NCBI RefSeq assembly: GCF_002368335.1
Contig: NZ_AP018288.1
Span: 1,641,355 to 1,705,354, forward strand
Length of the DNA: 64,000 nucleotides
Origin: Nostoc sp. NIES-4103
GTDB taxonomy: Bacteria > Cyanobacteriota > Cyanobacteriia > Cyanobacteriales > Nostocaceae
Direction of reading: 5' to 3'
Part shown: positions 44,300-51,312 of the stretch, piece by piece
Numbering within the stretch: the stretch's first letter is position 1
How the letters are laid out: every line of letters starts with the position of its first letter
Position numbers and translations under genes: made by a program
The notes under the pieces: generated by a model
What the model saw: only the letters and a program-made list of their open reading frames with translations
Databases searched by the model: none
What the model was told of the DNA's origin: nothing

Positions 44300-44418
44300 C
44301 ATTAATGTGTTAACAGTTGACTAAGTTAAATCGATGACATTAATTTGTTAAAAGCGACGCTAATTTGTTAATAACGACAATAATCTGTTAACAACGACAA
44401 ATAATTAGTTAATCGACA
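44300..44418 (+). repeat. CAST-2 CRISPR-side end with TnsB-type repeats
   Basis: Four related units run to the terminus: GACATTAATTTGTTAAAAGC, GACGCTAATTTGTTAATAAC, GACAATAATCTGTTAACAAC and GACAAATAATTAGTTAATCG + ACA. A further GACATTAATGTGTTAACAG lies just outside to the left (44297). They are the TnsB sites. By the naming used for the Scytonema element this would be the left end, nearest the target. The last 25 bp are the inverted repeat. Confidence 0.85.
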
Positions 44419-44425
44419 GGACATA

Positions 44426-44498
44426 TGGAGAATAGGGAACTCGAATCCCTGACCTCTGCGGTGCGATCGCAGCGCTCTACCAGCTGAGCTAATTCCCC
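44426..44498 (-). tRNA. tRNA-Ala (anticodon CGC)
   Basis: The cloverleaf folds fully. Acceptor GGGGAAT/ATTCTCC (one G-U), D arm GCTC-AGCTGGTA-GAGC, anticodon stem CTGCG/CGCAG with loop ATCGCAC (anticodon CGC), T arm AGGGA-TTCGAGT-TCCCT, discriminator A; CCA is not encoded. The anticodon arm contains HIP1 GCGATCGC. GTA in the D arm followed by GAGCGCTGCGATCGCAC is the PAM-protospacer pair for both CAST homing guides. CAST-2's duplication ends 3 bp beyond the tRNA 3' end, leaving the gene whole. Confidence 0.95.
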
Positions 44499-44548
44499 TT
44501 AAAAGTGCTGAGTCTTGCTAACTCAACGCACTACTACAATATAATATT

Positions 44549-45277
44549 TTAACATTCTCCTGCTGTAGGCTGAGACTCTTTTTGTAAAAAGACTTCTTGT
44601 ACTCGTTCAAGTTCTAAATCAGTCAAATAATCCACAGTCCAGTTACAGCAACGCTGAAGCATGTGAAATGGGTAAGTGTTCGCTACACCAACAACTTGCA
44701 TATTAGCTCGTTTTCCCGCTTGAATACCCGCTGGGGTATCTTCGATTGCTAAACACTCTTGTGGTTGCAGATTCAAATCAGGGTATTGTTGATTCAGCCG
44801 TTCTACTGCCAACAAGTAACCATCAGGTTTAGGTTTACTGGTAGTAACATCCTCACCAGACACGATAACTTGAAAATATTCAGCCAGCTTTGCACGGTTG
44901 AGTACCAATTCTATTTCTTTGCCTATGGCACCACTAACTAACCCTATTTTGAGATTGCGGGAACGCACTTGATAGATCAAGTCCTCCACACCTGGATATA
45001 TAGGCAGTTTTTCAAGTTTTTCGATTTCCGCAGCATAAGCTTGTGCTTTGCGGTTGAGCAACGCAGTTAAATACTCATCAGTTGCTACTCTACCACGATT
45101 AGCCAGCAGTTCTTCAAAACAAGCGCGATCGCTGCGTCCAAGAGTTGCTTGACGTTCACTCACCTTTTGCGGTTGCAAATTTTCTGCAACCAAAATTTCA
45201 TCTATTAGTTGCAGGTGAATAGCTTCATCTTTAATGATGATGCCATTGAAATCAAATAGAATTGCCTTTAAACTCAT
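44549..45277 (-). CDS. HAD-family hydrolase (beta-phosphoglucomutase-like)
   Basis: 242 residues. Motif I is ILFDFNGIIIKDE, motif II GLVSGAIG near residue 110, motif III Lys in TSKPKPDGYLLA near 150 and motif IV CLAIEDTPAGIQAGK near 180, a typical class IA HAD with a helical cap. The second Asp of motif I (DxD) is Asn here (DFN). That is unusual for phosphatases and mutases, because this Asp is the general acid/base. The start overlaps the upstream methyltransferase stop by 4 bp (ATGA), so the two are translationally coupled. Substrate unknown, likely a sugar phosphate. Confidence 0.85.
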   Translation of the reverse strand: MSLKAILFDFNGIIIKDEAIHLQLIDEILVAENLQPQKVSERQATLGRSDRACFEELLANRGRVATDEYLTALLNRKAQAYAAEIEKLEKLPIYPGVEDLIYQVRSRNLKIGLVSGAIGKEIELVLNRAKLAEYFQVIVSGEDVTTSKPKPDGYLLAVERLNQQYPDLNLQPQECLAIEDTPAGIQAGKRANMQVVGVANTYPFHMLQRCCNWTVDYLTDLELERVQEVFLQKESQPTAGEC

Positions 45278-46203
45278 GCCGTTATGCCAAAAACTGGAGA
45301 TCCAAAGTCCTCCAAATCATTATTATCTATTGTGCTGTCGATTGATATGGGATTGTACCGTTGTACTTTTTTTTCAGCAGTGACATCGGTTGGCGAAATC
45401 GGTTTCACGCCGCTAGTTACCTGATTTATCCACCAAACATCTTGAGTTTGCACGGCTGCAAACCCTACTGCATCCATAGTTACAGCCAAATCACTAGCAA
45501 CATACTCACGAATATAAGGCTCTTCAAAAATATCAGTAAGCCATTCTGACTCACGTAAAGTTTTCTGATTACCATCTAAAATTAATACTTGCCCGCCAGC
45601 AACCAGCAACCGAAAACTTTCCTGCAAAATTGCCCGACATACTACACTCGGTGTTTCATGAAATAACAAACAAGCCGTCACTAAATCAAAAGCACCATCC
45701 CTAAAGTTTGTTTTTTCAGCATTCCCGTGTCGCCATTTGATATTTAAATTAGCGCTTTTAGCTTTATCTTCTGCCCTTACCAGCATATAAGGCGATAAAT
45801 CTAAACCGATGACCTCTGCTTGGGGAAAAGCCTGCTTCAACATTAAAGTAGTTGAACCTGTGCCACAGCCTAAGTCAAGTATACGTCGCGGCTGTACTTT
45901 AACTGCATCAATCAAAGCCTGACGTACTACAGTTTCATTCGGTAGTAGAACGTACTGAGTAATAGGATCGTAGGAAATCGCCGCTTGGGGGTTGAGATAT
46001 CCGCCCTGAATACCGTAAAAGTTTTGGCTATTGTAGTATGAGGGAATTATGACATCGAGTTGACGCAAGCGATCGCGCCTGTTTTCCCAGTCGATACTAT
46101 CCGCGTAACGCCGCCACTTTTCCTCATCAATCAAAAAACGCACCATCGGTGAAAGAAAATTTTCCCACATTGGATTTTGATGCACTGCTGTAGGTGAGGG
46201 CAC
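45274..46203 (-). CDS. SAM-dependent class I methyltransferase
   Basis: 309 residues. SAM motif I is RILDLGCGTGSTTLML near residue 110, motif II VIGLDLSPYMLVRA near 135, and post-motif FDLVTACLLFHETP near 180. The N-terminal 90 residues are extra and contain aromatic-rich YYNSQNFYGIQGGYL. It resembles small-molecule methyltransferases of the UbiE type. It is followed immediately by the HAD gene. Substrate unknown. Confidence 0.85.
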   Translation of the reverse strand: MPSPTAVHQNPMWENFLSPMVRFLIDEEKWRRYADSIDWENRRDRLRQLDVIIPSYYNSQNFYGIQGGYLNPQAAISYDPITQYVLLPNETVVRQALIDAVKVQPRRILDLGCGTGSTTLMLKQAFPQAEVIGLDLSPYMLVRAEDKAKSANLNIKWRHGNAEKTNFRDGAFDLVTACLLFHETPSVVCRAILQESFRLLVAGGQVLILDGNQKTLRESEWLTDIFEEPYIREYVASDLAVTMDAVGFAAVQTQDVWWINQVTSGVKPISPTDVTAEKKVQRYNPISIDSTIDNNDLEDFGSPVFGITA

Positions 46204-46406
46204 AGTCTTTTGCTTTACAGATTTTAATCTAGCGCTTCATTGAGCGATCGCGTTGACACTCAAAATTGTTTATACTACAATTGTAATACAAAATTAAAGA
46301 TGAAATCTCATGCAATATATAAACTTTTATGAATAGCTACTGAACAGCCACCAAATTGAGAGATTAAACTCAAATTTCACGTTACGGATTCAAAATACCA
46401 CAAATT

Positions 46407-48632
46407 ATGCCCTACGAAGAATTAGAAATTACCACACCCGCACCCGTTTTATCTTGGGCAAATCATCCTTTGGGACATGAAGAAACCAAGATGGCAAAGA
46501 ATGTCGCATCACTACCATTTGTATTTAAACATGTAGCTTTGATGCCGGATGTTCACTTAGGGAAAGGTGCTTTAGTGGGTTCTGTGATTGCCACAAAAGA
46601 AGCCATCATCCCTGCTGCTGTGGGTGTGGATATTGGTTGTGGTATGTCCGCTATCAAAACACCATTTACAGCCGAACAATTAGAAGGCAAACTCAAGAAA
46701 ATTCGCTTGGATATTGAAGCAGCAATTCCTACTGGTTTCAACGAAAATAAAGACGTTGAAAAATTAGTTACCAATTGGCAACGTTGGCGTGATTTCCAAG
46801 ATTTACACCCAGGTGTACAAGACTTGCAAACAAAAGCCATGAAACAAATGGGTTCTCTCGGTGGGGGTAAAGAATTGCTCCTTACTGTAGTAATACAGTA
46901 ATCAAAACTCGTCCAAATCGGTAAAAGCTGAGATTGCTAATACCGAGGGAAGCGGTAAAACGCCCCGTAGAGAGCAGAGGGACTTGGGCATCCTAGAATA
47001 TTTAGGATGAAGGTGTGCTCCGAACTATATCGAATAGGAAGATATAGAATCAAGCAGAAATGACTTGATCGATTGTAACTTTCATTTGTGATATTGTGGT
47101 TTTATGGAATCCACCAATATCACCCTCGAAAACCCCTTTTATGCCTAATTATTTGCTTTCATCCAAACTGATGGACATCTATATAAAAATACTCGCAATC
47201 GAGGTCATTTAAGTATAGAGGTCAATAAAAAAGATGAATATATAATATGGGCTTTTAAGAGTCTGATACCGTTTTATTCATTCATCACTGAGCGTGTACG
47301 AAAAACTAACTTTAGTAGCAGCCACACCTCAGTTATTTGGAAAGTTTACGACAAACGATTTCGAGACTATCTTGAATCTTGGGGTTTACCAAATGGTAGT
47401 AAGTCAGAATTGATTAAACCACCTAGTTGTAATTTTTCTAGAGTCGATTACTTTAGAGGTCTAATAGATGGAGATGGCTCAATAGGGCTAACTTCAAAAA
47501 ACATTCCTTATTTATCTCTGGTTACTTCTAGTTCATACATTGCTGTTGAATATCTAGAATTTATCAATCAGATGACTGGCAAAGCCAAAACTTCTAATAG
47601 GAATACTAGAGATAATGTTTACAATATAGTGGTTTACAAGGAAGACGCTCAAATATTAGCAAGACACTTATACTATGATAGCTGTCTAGCTTTACCTAGA
47701 AAACTCATCAAGGCTGTGGAAGTGCTAAATTGGAGCCGTCCTCTGGAAATGAAGCAGGTAAAAAACAGAAAATTTTGGACACCTGAAGAAGATAAATTTA
47801 TTACTACCCATTCGGTTGAGTGTTCGATGAAAGTGTTAAGTAGAAGTCGAAAAGGCATTGAATTAAGACTCTGGAGACTTAGCAAACTTAACAAACAATC
47901 AGTAACAAATTGAACCACTTTATTGAGGTATGCCTCGATACAGAGAATCAAGTTTGGCTGATGCTACATTCCGGTTCACGTAACATCGGCAATAAACTAG
48001 CGCAGTGCCATATTCAAACAGCTAAGGAATTAGCAAAGCTAGCAGGTAATCACTTACCAGATCCAGATTTAGCTCATTTTGTTGCTGGTACCCCTCAATT
48101 TCAGGCTTACTGGGACGATTTGCAATGGGCGCAAAATTATGCAAGTTTCAACCGTGATGTGATGATGGCACGTTTCAAGCACATTGTTGAAAAACATCTG
48201 GCTGGTGGGAAAGTGACTAAACCTTTATTGCAGGTAAATTGCCATCATAATTACGCCGAAAAAGAAGTACATTTTGGTGAGGATGTGTACGTTACTCGTA
48301 AAGGTGCAGTACGCGCCCAAACTGAAGATTATGGTATTATTCCAGGTTCAATGGGAGCAAAATCTTTTATTGTTAAAGGTAAAGGAAATGCCCACAGCTT
48401 TTGTTCTTGCAGCCACGGCTCAGGCCGTTTGTTGTCTAGGAACAAAGCCAAAAATGTTTACACCCTTGATGATTTGATTGCCCAAACTCAAGGTGTAGAA
48501 TGCCGTAAAGATACTGGCGTGTTAGATGAAATTCCTGGTGCTTATAAGCCGATAGAGCAAGTAATGGAAAACCAAGCCGATTTGGTTGAAGTTGTAGCAA
48601 CACTCAAACAAGTTGTTTGTGTGAAAGGTTGA
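46407..48632 (+). CDS. rtcB: RtcB RNA ligase, split by a group I intron
   Basis: Exon 1 (46407-46868, 154 codons) ends in QMGSLGGG; exon 2 (47913-48632, 239 codons) begins NHFIEVCLDTENQVW. Joined in frame they give a 393-residue RtcB of ordinary length. Metal and GMP-site residues are present: Asp/Cys in VGVDIGCGM near 75, His in GGGNHFIE at the junction, His in LHSGSRNIG, His in VNCHHNYAE and the guanylylated His in CSHGSGRLLSR. RtcB joins 2',3'-cyclic phosphate or 3'-phosphate RNA ends to 5'-OH ends. Without intron removal the protein would stop at 46901. Neighbours are unrelated. Confidence 0.93.
46869..47912 (+). other. Group I intron in rtcB (1,044 nt)
   Basis: Boundaries are set by the RtcB protein: GGTGGGGGT|AAAGAATT at the 5' side and ACAAATTG|AACCACTT at the 3' side. 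The upstream exon ends in T and the intron in G, as group I introns require. GGGGT of the exon can pair with GCTCC (46878-46882), giving P1 with the U-G pair at the splice site. The first 250 nt are GC-richer and structured (ACTATATC/GATATAG stem near 47025-47050). The remainder is the endonuclease frame. Core helices P3-P8 were not fully drawn. Confidence 0.85.
47104..47913 (+). pseudogene. LAGLIDADG homing endonuclease gene with an in-frame stop
   Basis: From ATG 47104 one frame runs to TGA 47911-47913, which overlaps the 3' splice site. A TAA at 47146-47148 breaks it just before the first motif (LFAFIQTDGHLY); the second motif is YFRGLIDGDGSIGL. The C-terminus, FWTPEEDKFITTHSVECSMK, resembles a Myb/SANT-like DNA-binding tail. 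The two motifs mean a monomeric enzyme of about 269 residues. The ORF from 47410 keeps only the second half. The stop is probably a recent nonsense mutation; a downstream start cannot include motif 1 easily. Confidence 0.85.
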
Positions 48633-48904
48633 ATTTTGTAGGGGCGTACAGCTGTCATAGGTGTCAACTTAAGTCAAAAAGCTTATTTCACAGTCGTTTC
48701 ACCCCACCCCCAGCCCCTCCCCTTAGTAAGGGGAGGGGAGGTTTTGCGCCAGCAAAGCCGGGGTGGGGTGACGCGAAGCATAATAGTAAGTTAGTAAATT
48801 CAAAATCTCGTTTTTACAAGGGTTTCACGCGATTGTTGACACCAATGTACAGCTGTACGCCCCTACAATCAATGTGTTGCAAAGATTATTCCAATTGGTA
48901 TTAG

Positions 48905-49783
48905 ATGATTGTTTTAAGTGAATCAACTGAACAAATAGAACCATCTGCTAGTGCTAGCGAAAATAAATTAATGACTGAAGCCGCTAAATTATTGGGGTTT
49001 AAAGTCTACTATATACCACGAAATTTTGAGCGTTGTGGCACAGCAGAAAATGCTCTATGGCATATTCCTAAATATGCTGAAGAAACTGCTGGTATTTGGA
49101 TAGGTTATATTCCGGAATTAGAGCGGTATAAAGCTATATATGAAGCTGCTTTAGCTAAGGAGATAAAGTTACTCAACACTCCTTTAGAACACCAAACAGC
49201 ATTGGAATTTGATTTATTTTACCCTCATTTAATAGGATTAACACCTAATAGCATGGTAATTACCTCGACGAATGAATGTATCGAGGCTGGTGAGTTATTA
49301 GGATTTCCTGTATTTGTAAAAGGTACAGTCCAATCTATAAAAATGCAAGGTTGGAAGTCTTGCGTTGCCAATAATCAAGATGAATTGATTAAGTTAACAG
49401 AATTGTTATTAAAATTAAAAGACCGTTCACGAGGGAAAGTTATTGTCAGAAAGTTAATGAAACTACGACATGAACGCTTAGCCCCAAATGGTTTTCCTAT
49501 GGGAAGAGAATTTAGATGTTTTATTTATAATCAGCAAGTTCTCAAATATGGTTATTATTGGGATGGGCAAGATGATTTGAGTAAATTATCAAAACAAGAG
49601 GAAAAGCAAGTTTTAAGCTTGGCAGTTTTAGCCTCCGAACGTCTTGGAGTTCCTTATGTAGCCATTGATATCGGGCAATTAGAGACTGGAGAATGGATAG
49701 TCATAGAAACAGCAGATGCTCAATTTGCTGGCCTTTGTCAAATTCCTGGACTTGAATTATGGAATAAATTGAAAAATATATAA
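48905..49783 (+). CDS. ATP-grasp domain protein
   Basis: 292 residues. ATP-grasp features are LLGFPVFVKGTVQSIKMQ near residue 140 (the Lys that binds ATP phosphates), KVIVRKLMKLR near 180 (second strand and Arg/Lys), GREFRCFIYNQ, and VAIDIGQLETGEWIVIETAD near 265 with acidic metal ligands. The family overall ligates a carboxylate to an amine or thiol; the substrate is unknown. No operon partner. A 270-bp intergenic region with CCCCAGCCCCTCCCCTTA-type repeat sequence precedes it. Confidence 0.78.
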   Translation: MIVLSESTEQIEPSASASENKLMTEAAKLLGFKVYYIPRNFERCGTAENALWHIPKYAEETAGIWIGYIPELERYKAIYEAALAKEIKLLNTPLEHQTALEFDLFYPHLIGLTPNSMVITSTNECIEAGELLGFPVFVKGTVQSIKMQGWKSCVANNQDELIKLTELLLKLKDRSRGKVIVRKLMKLRHERLAPNGFPMGREFRCFIYNQQVLKYGYYWDGQDDLSKLSKQEEKQVLSLAVLASERLGVPYVAIDIGQLETGEWIVIETADAQFAGLCQIPGLELWNKLKNI

Positions 49784-49798
49784 TCAAGCTTGATTTAA

Positions 49799-51298
49799 TC
49801 ATCCTTGAAAATCTAATGGCAAAATTACTGTGAACGTAGTGCCAACCCCAACTTCACTGCTGACATTAATTTCACCATGATGTGCTGTAACGCACCTTTT
49901 AACAATTACTAATCCTAGACCAGTTCCCTGAATTGATTGTACATTTGAGGCTCGATAAAATGACTCAAAAAGTCGATTTTGGTCTGCTTCGGGTATGCCA
50001 ATACCTTGGTCTTGAATCCGAAAAATAGCTACCCCTGCAATTGGGTCACAAGTTAAATCAAACCAAATTGTACTACCAATGGCAGAATACTTAACTGCGT
50101 TGGAAAGTAGATTCATAAATATGTAATGTAACAGCCGTTCATCCATTACAGCATTTGTCTGATTACTATGACAATTAAAAATTATTTGATGTCCGGTGTT
50201 TGTGACAGCAGAAAATTCTTCAATTAGCTCTCTACATAAATGTTCAATATTCAGTGGTGCAGGTTCGCATACAACTTTTTCCGCTTCAGACCTGCCCATA
50301 AATAGTACATCTTCCATGAGTTGTTTCATGGATTGAACAGCTTTTTTAATTCGTTTTAAGTATGTCTGCTTTTTGGTTTCTGTTAAGTTTGCTCCTTGAA
50401 TTTCTATCAGTTCTACTGCTGTTTGAATCACAGTTAAAGGATTGCGGAATTCGTGAGAAACAGTGGAGATAAATAAAGACTTCAAATGATTGAGTTCTCG
50501 TTCTTTATTTAATGCTTGCTCTAAAAATTCTGTTTGTCGTCGTTCGCTGAGATCCCAGAAAACAACTACAACACCACTTATTTGGTTAGATGGTCGCATT
50601 ATGGGTGAAGCACTATCACCAATGGGTACTCTTTGACCATTTTTGGTAATTAAAGATGTATATTCCCCTAAATAAACAACCTCTTGTTCCCGCAAGACTT
50701 TTTTGACTGGATTTTCTAGTGTAGTTTCTGTAACTTCATCGACAATACGAAAAATATTTGACACGTCATGTCCGAGGGCTTCTGTTTGTTCCCAGCCAGT
50801 CAGCGCCTCGGCTGCGGGATTCATGAATGTCACCATTCCTTGTTCATCTGTGGCTATGACAGCATCGCTCATTGAGTTTAACAAAGTTGCTAGGCGATCG
50901 CGATTCTCCCGCAGGTCACGTTCTAGTTGATGTTTTAACAAACCTATCTCAATGGCGATACGTAAATCTTGTAATGTAAATGGTTTAACGACATAACCAA
51001 AAGGTTGAGTAATTTTCGCTCGTTGTAAAGTATGCTGATCACCATAAGCTGTGAGAAAGATCACCGGAATATCTAACTGTTCACGAATATAACCGGCGGC
51101 TGTAATCCCATCCATTTCACCTTTGAGGATGATATCCATCAAAACTAATTCTGGTTTCGTCTCTGAGGCCTTAGCAATGGCAACTTTCCCAGAAGAAGCC
51201 GTACCTGTAACTATGTACCCTAGTTGATTGAGTTGGCTAGCAATAGTTCTAGCCACTATCACTTCATCTTCAACGACTAAAATTCTCACTTGGTACAT
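49799..51298 (-). CDS. Hybrid response regulator-histidine kinase (REC-PAS-HisKA-HATPase)
   Basis: 499 residues from ATG 51298 (MYQVRILVVEDEVIVART). The TTG-started extension to 51322 overlaps the upstream gene and is unlikely. An N-terminal receiver domain has the phosphoacceptor Asp in LVLMDIILKGEMDG and Lys in GYVVKPF. A PAS domain at about 130-250 has AVIATDEQGMVTFMNPAAEA. The kinase H-box is STVSHEFRNPLTVIQ, followed by N box FMNLLSNAVKYS, G1 DQGIGIP and G2 GTGLGLVIVKR. It ends the kinase pair; the upstream kinase stops 14 bp before it, so they are probably co-transcribed and functionally linked. Confidence 0.92.
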   Translation of the reverse strand: MYQVRILVVEDEVIVARTIASQLNQLGYIVTGTASSGKVAIAKASETKPELVLMDIILKGEMDGITAAGYIREQLDIPVIFLTAYGDQHTLQRAKITQPFGYVVKPFTLQDLRIAIEIGLLKHQLERDLRENRDRLATLLNSMSDAVIATDEQGMVTFMNPAAEALTGWEQTEALGHDVSNIFRIVDEVTETTLENPVKKVLREQEVVYLGEYTSLITKNGQRVPIGDSASPIMRPSNQISGVVVVFWDLSERRQTEFLEQALNKERELNHLKSLFISTVSHEFRNPLTVIQTAVELIEIQGANLTETKKQTYLKRIKKAVQSMKQLMEDVLFMGRSEAEKVVCEPAPLNIEHLCRELIEEFSAVTNTGHQIIFNCHSNQTNAVMDERLLHYIFMNLLSNAVKYSAIGSTIWFDLTCDPIAGVAIFRIQDQGIGIPEADQNRLFESFYRASNVQSIQGTGLGLVIVKRCVTAHHGEINVSSEVGVGTTFTVILPLDFQG

Positions 51299-51312
51299 TT
51301 GATAATTTGCTG

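Larger units (their letters stand above)
14325..44418 (+). mobile_element. CAST-2: complete type V-K CRISPR-associated transposon, 30,094 bp
   Basis: A 25-bp perfect inverted repeat starting TGTCGATTAACTAATTATTT lies at 14325-14349 and, inverted, at 44394-44418. Both ends are flanked by GGACA (14320-14324 and 44419-44423), the 5-bp duplication of Tn7-like elements. Order: end, tnsB, tnsC, tniQ, cargo (18-40.8 kb), RHH gene, cas12k, tracrRNA, array, homing crRNA, other end, tRNA-Ala. No tnsA is present, as in all V-K elements, so transposition should give cointegrates. The CRISPR-side end lies 59 bp from the GTA PAM of the tRNA target. All core genes are intact, so the element may be active. 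Confidence 0.95.

Noticed and set aside
46869..47912. Intein in RtcB instead of an intron
   Set aside because: The frame after exon 1 stops at 46901, there are no intein splicing motifs, and the T/G boundary bases and P1 pairing fit a group I intron.
48617..48904. 95-codon ORF after rtcB
   Set aside because: It reads through GC-rich dispersed repeat sequence (CCCCAGCCCCTCCCC) and has no protein-like features.
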